DNA from: Hyalella azteca
Taxonomy: Eukaryota; Arthropoda; Malacostraca; Amphipoda; Hyalellidae
DNA length: 64,000 nt
Direction: 5' to 3'
NCBI RefSeq assembly: GCF_000764305.2
Contig: NW_025933395.1
Location: 1-64,000 of the forward strand
Every line of letters starts with the position of its first letter. Position 1 is the stretch's first letter. A program made the position numbers and the translations under genes. This document shows, piece by piece, positions 13,660 through 24,244 of this stretch. The notes under the pieces are model-generated. The model saw only the letters and a program-made list of their open reading frames with translations, was not told where the DNA came from and did no database searches.

Positions 13660-16600
13660 GATCTGTAGAGTGAAAAAATTGAAAATTTACAACAACGCGT
13701 CGATCCTAAGATCCAGCCGATCATTTCAACGTATAACAAATTTTAACGATATGCGACCCAGGAAGTAGATGTTAACATGCATTTCAAGAGAATTATTTCA
13801 AACAGTGAATTGTAGGCAAGTATTGCGAAAACACAAATGAGGATAGTGTTATTTTGAATGACAAAGTGCACAGGGAATATTATGAGTGGGCAGTGATAGC
13901 AGGATTAAATCTTACATATTTGCTTGCAGAATGGCAAACAATCGTGGCTATATAATATTGGCCTCTTGATTAGCGATAATTCAAGTCAAGAAATAGTATA
14001 AGCGAGAGTTTGATAAGATTTAGGGTCGACAGGTGGAACTGTTAGGGAATAGTATACATTTATTAATATTTCATAGTAACAATTTTTCCATTTTCATTTA
14101 GAGCTTTCCATACTTTAGGTTATGCTAACATCCGGGATTCATTCTTTCATGTTTTAGACTTTAGCTGGTAATGACTACAAGGGCACAACGCAAGTGTACA
14201 GATTTGTTTTAATAAATACAGTGTGAATACTCAGTCTTCTATCTTAACTGAACCTTTCACGGCCGTATCGATTTAAAAGTGATTATGAAGTAGTCCCCCA
14301 GCATAATTTCTCCCAGCAGAACGACTTAGAGCTCTTGGATCGTTCAGCTGGCACCTGTTAAATTAGTCTCATGTTTTCTTTATATCAAGTCTGATGGCCA
14401 ACTATTCAAGAGACTGTATTTATAATACCCACAGCCAATATCTTCCAGTAGAAAAAGTGAACCATCAGAGCAGCTTGTCTCCATTCAGTTAGATTTTTCC
14501 TCAATTTCATTAAAATAATTTAAAATTGTGTTTGTCGGCAACATATGGTACCATAACATTTCCTGTATGAAAGAGTAACTCGAACCTCAACGGGTTTACG
14601 TCATATGCAGATGACTTATTCTCTAGATGGTCCATTTTTTCCGTATTCTCATTCGCAATACAATTAACCAGAAGGAAAATCTTCATTACCTCTGTTATAC
14701 TATGTTAGATAGTGTTAGATAAGTGCTCCTGATATATCCGTGCCTTAGTTGTTCGCTCTTAAATATTTCTTCAGTTATAAGCGGTTGTAGGTTCAATTTC
14801 ATCTGTAGTGTATTAAGTATTTGATCTTATATACTCTTAATAAAGGTAACTGGATAATTTTACTTGATTTTATTTTGGATTCATCAAATTTCCATAGTTA
14901 AGCCCCGCTATCGTCATCACCTTAATAAACGGAGCTGAAATTTTCCAATAGGGAAACTGATCGCAAACCGATCTCGCTTGCATCAAATTAAATCAGTGTA
15001 ACGAATCAGTTAGCAATTAAAAACACCTGCACTACTAATAAGTGATCACTAAAGACGAAATAGATGTGCGAAGACTAGACTGTTCACCTAACCTGTGAGC
15101 TTCTTTCTGATCACGCCTCGCAGCTGGATGACTTACAGGAAGCCGTTTGTGTGTGTCTGCTGATAACATGTCACCTCAACCCGCAACACATGACGTAACT
15201 ACGTACGTATAAACAAAACAAAAATTGACCATAAAAGATTATTAGTTTTTGTAAACTTGAGTAACTTTACCTGCCCCTCCAGTATATTTTTATTTATTTG
15301 TTACGTCCGGTGTCAATCAAGCGTTTCATTCTATTCATTATATATTATAAGATTAGATCATCTGTAATTGAGACGTTGTATTCATTAGAGATCGTAGAGA
15401 TCGTTGAGATCGTTGAAAAAGTACTAGACCGGAGTCAGCATGAACAACATCACATGACACATCACGCGATCAAGACCTCAGTAGTGGGCGGAAGCCGTGA
15501 TTCTATAAAAAGGCTGGGAACCTTAGTAAGGTTCCCAGGAACTGACGTGGACGCAGTTATGCGACTCGCGTTAAAGCTACTCCGTCCCAACGGCCTACGC
15601 CTTAGCATTATACCAATAACAAAATACTCATATAAGCACCCAGTATCAAGATAAGTTGAAAAATTCGTGGGCCTCCAGTATTTTAGCGCATCTTTGTTTT
15701 TATCCTTATGGTCTTAAGGAACCTTATACACAATCAGTAACTTTTCATTTATCACAACTCTGTAATGATCATCCTCAAGCATAAAATTTAAAAATGTAAG
15801 CGATATAAATATTACTTTTGAAGTATACTAAATATTTTTTGTCGCCTTTAGGCTGGTAAGTAATAGTTCCGATTGCAGAAAAACACCGGACATAAAATGT
15901 AGAAAAAATGAATGAAAGCGAATATTAAGATTTCACTGCGTAAATGCAAGTTAAAAATGCTAGCTACCATTCAATTCACTATAGCTGCTTCTTCGAGTTT
16001 CTTTAATTTGTATGCGCTCAAATTGCACAACCAATGATGTATAATCTTTTTAAATCAGTCATCAACTTGGGAATTATGCATGTTGCATGAAACCTTCCTT
16101 TCGCCCACGCACAGGACTTTCATTGCTAACATATATAATTATATAGATATAATTATATTATATTAGATTATATTGCTATAATCGAGGAGTAATTCTAACA
16201 CTAGGCAACTTTTCGATTAGTGGCGGTTGATGCATGCGTTGCAAAAAAAACGACAAATTACTAAAGAAACACTCGATAAATTTTTTTTTGTTAAACTGAA
16301 GTTAGGATTTGTTAACGACACACACGGAGGATGATTTCAAAACAAACATGGTTATTCTCACTGGAGGGACAAGAGTTAATCGTGAATAACTATAAAAATT
16401 AAATGGCAAACAAAAATACGGAACTCCTGCATTTTTTATTTACCAGATAAATAAAAGAAAAATTACACATGCATAGTAAAACCTGATTGATAAAATAAAT
16501 GTCATGGACCTATGCAAGCTCGTACATTTTAGTCAGAAATCTTCATATATGAATGCGCGTCGACATTTACGTGATGGATTATATACTGTATAGCTCGCTC

Positions 16601-16840
16601 GGCTATAGCTCATCAAGCTCGGCTATTTGCTAATTTTTAGATAAATTTATTACAGGATTTAACCTCCGATGATATATTGAAGCACCCTCGATATATAAAT
16701 ACACCATCGATGAGAGCCAAAGTTAGAAAAGTGTTGGCCATATCGTCGTTGACACGGTGGAAGGGTGGCATGAGCAGAGCAAAACCGTCGATGTCGTAGC
16801 GTCTGGCAATCGTCAACAGCGGATTGCAGGTCCTCCAACC
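13660..16840. other. No gene recognised; contains 87-bp repeat copy 2 and a palindrome
   Basis: AT-rich. The only structured items are the repeat at 15065-15151 (same as 10106-10192) and a perfect palindrome at 15514-15538 (ctgggaacctta, one base, then its complement). A 118-codon open frame near 15.3 kb shows no recognisable motif. Confidence 0.5.
15065..15151. repeat. 87-bp dispersed repeat, copy 2
   Basis: Identical by eye to 10106-10192. Confidence 0.9.
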
Positions 16841-16848
16841 AACGAGTT

Positions 16849-19560
16849 TCATTTGCTTGACCTTTTTTCATCTGAAATGATTAGAATTGGACTCCATTTA
16901 GTTGAGAAATTTACACCTGAAACGGCAATACCTTACCCTCTTTGGGTAAGCGTTCAGCACTTAAACGATTAGAATTGGATCCCATGAAAGCGACATGGCA
17001 AGAAAACGGCGTCATAAATTAGTAACTTAGGGGACAATTACTTTGTGATGAAAAGAACTGGATGATGTGAAGCAGCCACGACTTTAATAAGGTGAAAATT
17101 AATACCGGAATTCATGTAGTACAGCTGTAACAAAACCTGTATGGCATTTACTACGTGAACGTAATTCCGGGTAATTTCCCAAATATCAGTTACTGGACAG
17201 CTACATGAGCAAAACGCGACGAAAACCATACACCATACAGATGTAACCGGACTATTGTATCATTTGAAGATGAAAACTCCGCAAAAGACAGCAGAATCGG
17301 AAAAACCTATTTGATCAGCTTTATACACTGTCTATCTAGGAACTCAACTCACCAAGCCATGGGCATAGTTTTTTAGTGCATTTTGCTATCTTCTGGTCGC
17401 AGGTGCACCAGTTGCAGCCGTCAGGTTTCCACTTACTGCCGTTCTCGCACCACGGTTTGCTGGGCAGCTCTGCAGTCATAGAGGTATTTAAAATTACTCG
17501 CTAGTTTGATTAAAATGTTATTAATTTATTGTGTTTTTGACATAGAAGCATTTTAAATTACACGATAGATGGATTAAAATTAATTTTTTTGTGCTTTTTA
17601 AATATATAAGGGACTAGATTTGATAGATTTTTAACTGAGGAAGTAAGCTCTGGTTTAGTTGGTATAAATTTAATTGAATGAAAAAATTTCATGGGGAAAA
17701 AATGTACGTTTGATTTTTTCTTTTAAATTTATTCATTATTTGAAATTTTTAGGACATTTTTGCGACCGCGTAATCTCTGATCTTGATTTTACCGCTTTGA
17801 ATTCAGCGATGAAAATCATAAAATCAGCTCTATGCAAATGTACTTTATTGGTAACGACATTTTGTGGGCTTGGAATCAAAAGCCGCGTAAAGTTTCCTAC
17901 TTAACTTTACCTAGTAAACGCAAGCTCTACGAGATTTTGTTCCATTCATGCAGCTACAACTTCAGCTCAAAGGCAACCGCGAAACAAACAATTCTGTAGT
18001 ATTGCATTCCAGGATGAATTTTGTGACCCTTTTCCTGAATAAGAGTATTCAAGATACTCTCGTGCTAAACAGCGACAACTCGCGTAAAGTATCCGAATAA
18101 CAATCAGCATCTGGAACAGTGAACTTGACAATTTCGGTCGTGAGTGCTAATTTACGATCATCGTCGAGCTCACAATTACAGTTACAATGCGTGAGTTGGC
18201 AACCCCAGTAGAGAGGAGGTTCGAAGTCTAAGATACGCATCAGAGTTTGAGTTTCAATGAGCTCCATTCCACAGCGAAGACGGGACGGGTGATGCATGAG
18301 CGGTCGGATTAATTTTGCCTTGGAAAATCGGTAAATATTTCCTTACATTTCAATCGCTATCTCTAGAAAAAACTTTGAAATGATTTATTCAGGAACGTGA
18401 TAATGATTAAGCGCGCAGTGTAATACTTATTAATAATTATTATCTTAAGATTGTGAACTGACTGCCTGGGGCACAACGCATGCGCGTGCAGGCAGCGTTT
18501 CCGTTGCCACACGTGCAGAGATTGCAGCCGTCATGCCATTTCGATCCTTTTTCGCAGACCACAGAGCCTGAAAATGAATTCGAAAGTTAACTGAAAAATT
18601 CAAAATTTAGAAAAGATAAATCTCGTGGTTTGATAATTCGAAGTGAATCTGAAGAATTCGAAATTTAGAACAGATAAATCTCACAGCGCTTGATAATTCG
18701 AAATGAATGATATGTAGCAGGCTCACGTCAAGAGATTGACTCTATCTGCAAGATAAACATTAACGATCAATAAACACACTGAAACACTAAAAGGATGAGG
18801 AAGAGGCTGAATTACATGAAATGGGATCATTCGGAACAAATATATCAATTTATGGTATCATTATGTCGACGCATCTGCATAAAATAAAGATAAAAGGTGG
18901 AGAAAACCTCAATAATTCTCAGAGACCAAATAAGTTCGGCCGCTTGTCTGCTGGGACTCGAAGCCTAGTGCCAAGAACTTTGACCAAGAATATATATTAA
19001 ATCAAGGTATTAAACAAATACAATGTATGAATAACTTAATGGTTCAGAAACTTCCGAGACCGTAGTCGAGATAGATAATTAATATAATCTATTAAAATGA
19101 GGCGCGAATTTCGTCGTAAACTGAATAAACTAATAAGAAGGTGATTTGCTCTCCGCATAAAAATTGGTAGTATTTTACCGAAAATATTTTGAGCCCTAGA
19201 CAATGACGTGTTTTGTATACTATTGGAATATATTATTATTTCACAACAGAGAAATTAACGAGAAATATTCATGTCGTGATTTAATTGGAATTATAGTTTC
19301 ATTGCCATGGAACTGATTAAATGAAGCCCCTATTTTTGCCCAAAATTTTGTTAGTATTGATAGTATAATGTGTTAGGCTCTTCGAGTGTAGCAAGTTGAA
19401 CTCAATAAATGAGTATGCTCGGGAAATTATGGAATTTATTATCTTCAAATTTATGAGAAATTCGTGATGCTGAAATATTTATTTGAAATTATTTCTCACC
19501 TGCTGAAGCGACAAAGAATGCAAGGACTGAGAGTCCCAGCAATGCTAGCAAGAATCTCAT
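16849..19560 (-). CDS. Two-domain pacifastin-type serine protease inhibitor
   Basis: Four exons, all split in phase 1: 19500-19560, 18463-18567, 17353-17469 and 16849-16871, for a product of about 101 residues. Exon 1 is a signal peptide (MRFLLALLGLSVLAFFVASA). Exon 2 encodes CEKGSKWHDGCNLCTC followed by CTRMRC. Exon 3 encodes CENGSKWKPDGCNWCTC followed by CTKKLC. Both fit the pacifastin light-chain pattern C-x(9-12)-C-N-x-C-x-C-...-C-T-x3-C, with six cysteines each. The last exon adds DEKRSSK and a stop. Pacifastin domains inhibit trypsin- or chymotrypsin-like proteases and help control prophenoloxidase activation in arthropods. The one-domain-per-exon layout suggests domain duplication. The short last exon is the least certain part. 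Confidence 0.88.
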
Positions 19561-19834
19561 GACTGATGTGCTTTAATTTATCTTGCCAAGCTCTGGAATA
19601 TATCGGGAACGAAATGACTGCTTGCGAGCAAGCCGCGTTCTCAGCGCCGAATAACCTTAAAATGAGACCGATCGGCCCGGCGCTTGTCGTGTTTCAAGAA
19701 ACGTACTTTTTATCACAACAAAAATGCAATGTGGACAAATAAAAAATTTTGTTGAAATTCATCGCAATTCCGGCGAAATGTTTGGCTAACAGTTCAACGT
19801 GTGCGATAACAGATCGTGATTTCCCGGTCGCAGG

Positions 19835-20000
19835 CGAAAAAATCGAAAATGTATGAAGATATATTCACTTGTACCGAAAGATATTTAAGAAATCGACAAA
19901 TGCAAAATCATTTCTAGCGTGGCAAGATATTTATACAATTTTTATTTTTTTCACTGTGATAAAAAACGTCAATCATCAGCAGCGGTTTAGTTACACTGCA
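19835..20000. repeat. Local direct duplication, left copy
   Basis: The sequence from gaaaaaatcgaaaatgtatg through cagcggtttagttacac recurs at 20329-20470 and, after an inserted SINE, at 20742-20775. Confidence 0.85.
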
Positions 20001-20008
20001 CTACCATG

Positions 20009-20051
20009 CTATCAAGCAGCGAACTACTAGGGGTAGTTCGCTGCTTGATAG
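20009..20051. repeat. Perfect 19-bp hairpin with 5-nt loop
   Basis: Arm ctatcaagcagcgaactac (20009-20027), loop taggg, then the exact complement (20033-20051). It sits between the two copies of the local duplication. Confidence 0.9.
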
Positions 20052-20098
20052 GGGTAGTTCGCTGCCCCATCTTACGCTTGAAATCAATTCAAGCAGGT

Positions 20099-20194
20099 GC
20101 AGTAAGAGGGCATCCAGACAAGCAATTTTCTCGCAGAGTTGTTGTACCAGCAATACCTTTTTGTGCAAGCTCTTTCAAAAGAGGCACCGTTCCA
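20099..20194 (-). pseudogene. 96-bp fragment copied from piggyBac ORF 1
   Basis: Identical by eye and in the same orientation to 29911-30006, an internal coding part of the piggyBac-type gene at 29286-30996. No element ends accompany it. Confidence 0.85.
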
Positions 20195-20328
20195 TAACAC
20201 TAAGAGAATGCATCAAGATTGATGGAACTGCATCAATCATTAAAATAGAGAGACTTCAAAAGCAGGAAAACCAAACCCGCATCCCATCAACATCACTTCG
20301 CCTTATCTTCTCTGGTGATGCTCTGCCA

Positions 20329-20775
20329 AGAAAAAATCGAAAATGTATGAAGATATATTCACTTGTACCGAAAGATATTTAAGAAATCGACAAATGCAAA
20401 ATCATTTCTAGCGTGGCAAGATATATGTCTAATTTTTATTTTTTTTTCACTATGATAAAAAATGTTAATCCCAGTGTTAAAAATGTTAAATGTTAGGCCC
20501 AGTGGTTAAAGTACAGAGTACCAAGATTGGCGCAGAGAGGCGCGGGTTCGATCCCAGCTCTGTGCGCCAGTTTCTGGTCAGAATCGGCGAGGAGGCCGGG
20601 CGGTTAAGCACAGCAGAATTGTAGCAGTAGTGCGTTGCGAGTTCGAGACCTCAAAATGCTGCGATTGTTCTGCGATGTTAAGAATCGGCGACAGGCCTAC
20701 GGCCTAATAAACGCTGAAACCGCTATTATTATTATTATTATAGCAGCGGTTCAGTTACATTAATAGTGCATGATT
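20329..20775. repeat. Local direct duplication, right copy, interrupted by a SINE
   Basis: Bases 20329-20470 match 19835-19973. The remaining match (agcagcggttcagttacat) resumes at about 20742, right after the SINE at 20493-20741. The SINE therefore landed after the duplication. Confidence 0.8.
20493..20741 (+). mobile_element. Dimeric tRNA-derived SINE
   Basis: A-box-like aggcccagtggttaaag, B box ggttcgatccc, a second tRNA-like unit (gggcggttaagc, gagttcgagacc), the hairpin aatcggcgacaggcctacgg and an (att)n tail. Confidence 0.9.
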
Positions 20776-22000
20776 AAGGAGAGCATGTCGGTGAAAAAAA
20801 TTTTTCATTTACTGACGGATAGTTATGAAACTTGGTACACACATGTAGAATATAAATCATTGACTTTTTTGATTGTGTACATCTTTTTGTAATTGTAAAT
20901 TTTTCGAAAAAATTATAAACGTGAAATTCATAGAAAGCGGCAAAATAGGGGGCACAGGAGAAATTTATCTCCTCAGGATTTTCAAGACACGACATCGAGA
21001 GACATATCAGTCGATGCGTAAAGTCCATAAGGATCTATAAATACAGATTTAATTTAAAGAAATCTTAGTAAAAATATTCTTTTTAAATATATATATTTTA
21101 ATTGCTTTACGCAAAAACTAGAGCACGAACATATATGCGATTTGCTGCGTTAGACGCGCCTTTTCAGCAGCTACAAATGAGCCAAGAAACCGGACAAGCC
21201 AAAATTTATGATTTTTGACCGACATGCTCCCCTTAATTGCATTAAATTAAATGCGCAAGTATGGTAGGAATTATTTTCCACCCTACACAACTACAGATAA
21301 AGTCATAGGTACGATTTTGTAAGATTGTAAAGTTAAAATCTTCTTCAATAAAAGGACTATAATTTTTTCCCTTATTCAAGGCATAAATTAGCGAATAACA
21401 AAGGTAGAATTATGATATTTATTTCTAAGAATAACAAGGATAAGAACGGAAAGACTCAATTGTCGTAGATGTGACGTCATTAACTCTCTTTCAGCTAAAA
21501 CTGCACCACAATAGGCGAAGTAATCGCCGATTTCTTATGAAATCCTTGCATTTAATTGGTAGCAAAAGAAGGAGGTTAATCATAAGAATATCCACAGCTG
21601 AAACAGTGAGTGAATAGAACTCATTTTGGTGGTTCACGATAGTCAAAAGCAACAGGCGCTATTAGATTATTACATAATTTTAAACGTGTCGAATCCAGGA
21701 GTGTAGATATGGTCGCAACCAGAAGTAATTTGCATGATTATTTAATTATTAATTATGGTATTAAGTTTCTATACAGGAATTCAGAGGCAGATAATTTTTA
21801 ACATGCACTTTGTTCCAACCACGCGATTTGGAGGGTCGTAATAATATTTTTGTTTTATATAATACAACATTAAGAACTAGCTCTAAAATGGCATATTCTT
21901 GGCGTGGCATTTTCTTGACTACACGGGTGTTAAACGCATATTTGTTTACGAATTGGTACTAAATGGCTATTACTTAAGTACCAATTTAAAAAAATAGTCT
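20776..22000. other. No gene seen
   Basis: AT-rich intergenic sequence without recognisable coding or repeat structure. Confidence 0.5.
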
Positions 22001-22175
22001 TTTTAGCGCACTTTCTCATTTATTGAAAAAATGCCCTATTGTGCTCGTCATGTCCGTCTGTCTGTCTGTCTGTCTGACCATCAATCTGTACGTCCGTGAC
22101 TTCACGTTTTCGTCGACGAGAAAATGCGCTCTCTGTCACTCACTGACTGCAGTGAGTACTGAGTTACATTTTTTA
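22001..22175 (-). mobile_element. MITE-like element, copy B (inverted)
   Basis: Begins ttttagcgcactttctcatt, contains a gtctgtctgtctgt run and ends gagtactgagttacat. It is the reverse of the copies at 11452 and 22611. Confidence 0.75.
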
Positions 22176-22610
22176 GAGTGATCCTTTGTCCATGAAGACG
22201 ATAAAATAGAACTCTAGAAATTGAAATATGTAATCCTAGTGTTGTTTCATGCTAGTTTTTACTTATTGCGACACTTGAGTAATCAAAACATAATTTGTTT
22301 TGCTGTGAAACTTTTAATGCTGTGAAATTTTTTATGCTGTGAAACTTAATTAGGACAAATATTCTAAACTCATTCATGAAGATTTGTGCTAATTGTGACC
22401 TCTATATATGCAATATGGCTTTTTGAGCACATTTCATAAATATTTTATTTCTCATATTTTTTACATTCTAAAATGACTCTCGAATCGTCAAGAAATTAAC
22501 CCATGGGTCTAAAATTTTGCAAACACCGTTTTTTGCACTTCCAGAACTTTTCTGCACTAATTTGAGACCGAACGCCTGAAAGTTGAAAGTTTTAAACTCC
22601 AGAAAGTTCA

Positions 22611-22778
22611 AAAATGTAACTCAGTACTCATTGCAGTGAGTGACAGCGAGCGCATTTTCTCGTCGACGAAAACGTGAAGTCGCGGACGGACAGATGTACG
22701 GTCAGACAGACGGACAGACAGACGGACATGACGAACACAATAGGGCATTTTTTCAATAAATGAGAAAATGCGCTAAAA
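22611..22778 (+). mobile_element. MITE-like element, copy C
   Basis: Same family as 11452-11601 and opposite in orientation to 22001-22175. The two copies, about 435 bases apart, form a large inverted repeat. Confidence 0.75.
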
Positions 22779-23054
22779 ACACTTAACTCAAACGTAAATT
22801 ATCTTTCGCCAGGCTTTCTTGCCCATGACAACTATTCTGGTACTGTGGTTCTCTTTATCTCTTATATCACCATCACTGAGGGAATTCGTCTGCCCCCAAA
22901 GGGTGAAATTCCTTCAGGCTAGCGAGATGGTTTGTAGGGAGCCGCTTTATTTGAGGGCCTCTATTTTGCCATTCATAGTCTTCCTTCATGTGGTAGCACG
23001 CTTTTAATCTAATGCCTCCTCGTTATTATTGGGTGGCCCAGTTTAACCACCACA

Positions 23055-23312
23055 GGGTGGCCCATTGGTTAAAGTTCAGATTACCAGGATTGACGCAGAG
23101 AGGCGCGAGTTCGATCCCAGCTCTGTGCGCCAGTTTATGGTCAGAATCGGCGAGGAGGCCGGGCGGTTAAGCACAGCAGAATTGTAGCAGTGAGTTGCGA
23201 GTTCGAGACCGCAAAATTCTGTGAATGTTCTGCGATGTTAAGAATCGGCGACAGGCCTACGCCTAATAAACGCTGAAACCGCTATTATTATTATTATTAT
23301 TATTATTATTAG
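23055..23312 (+). mobile_element. Dimeric tRNA-derived SINE
   Basis: Same structure as the 20.5-kb copy, with B box gttcgatccc and an (att)n tail. A short fragment of the SINE start (gggtggcccag) also precedes it at about 23033. Confidence 0.9.
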
Positions 23313-24150
23313 TAATATGAGACATTCAGAGATCCTAATCGAGGGAACAATGAACCTGATCCTCATTAATTTCAACGTTTATTCACTAACTTGACTGCGT
23401 ACCTCAGACAAGTTGGTGTTTACCTTGATTCACCCTTGACTGAGTACCGTCACCTTGAGTCTCCCTCATTCTATTTTTTTAATACTTAGATCCTGGTATT
23501 CCTGATAAGAATAGCAGTTTTTCGACTACATGCATGTAAACTCCATAAAGATTGCGTTTATGATCAAACCGCGCGTCATCAACACACGAGAGCTCTAACA
23601 ACGCTTAAGTCATATTTTGGTTGGAGTTTAGGGGAGGGAGTTAAGGATTTAAAGGGAAATTAATTAAAACTCGCATTTCAGAAACTCTCACTCAGTACAG
23701 AACAACTCTGGGACTTAAAACCCGCCATGAAATAAAATCTGTAGCGTTCTCTGTACGGTATAATAAGCCATATTTTAGGGATCTGTTTCAGTCAGAAAAA
23801 GATTTGAAGCCACATCGGCATCACTTTTATTACACGGAAATGTTCACCTATGAGTCTTAAAAAATCAATAGAATCCTTGAAATCATTACAAACTGAATAA
23901 ATTAATATTGCAATTTCATAATGGATTAGCCAACGATGTCTCTGGCTTTGTTATTCTCAAGTCTACTATAGGGCTAGATTCTTCTTCAGTTCAAAGATCT
24001 AAGTTAACATTTGTCAATTTTTGCCAAATTTATCGAGCAATGATCCAACGCACCACGCTATTCTTCGGTTGATCTTCTAACAGCATCGCTATTAATTGAT
24101 GAATAAATGTATGAACATCAAAAGAATTCCATTTTTTATGAACACTGACT
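23313..24150. other. No gene seen
   Basis: Non-coding sequence between the SINE and the 24-bp minisatellite. Confidence 0.5.
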
Positions 24151-24244
24151 AAATTTTGCAACAGGCTCTTTGTTTCGCAGCAGCGTGCTTATCTCCGCTC
24201 GGAAGTGTGGTGAATGTCCGAGAGCAGTTTGTGGATACAAATCC

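Noticed and set aside
13653..13739. 29-codon N-terminal extension of the NACHT protein
   Set aside because: An acceptor lies between it and MERLDL, and the extension lacks domain character.
15298..15654. 118-codon open frame
   Set aside because: No motif or splice evidence; it includes a perfect palindrome and looks like chance.
16637..16852. 71-codon minus-strand frame below the pacifastin gene
   Set aside because: The joined transcript reaches a stop at 16849, so this frame would be 3' UTR; no family recognised.
18049..18297. 82-codon minus-strand frame between pacifastin exons
   Set aside because: It has no domain and lies in an intron; the pacifastin exons splice in phase without it.
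20510..20560. tRNA gene suggested by a good B box
   Set aside because: The sequence recurs four times with a second tRNA-like unit and a LINE-like tail; it is a SINE promoter, not a tRNA gene.
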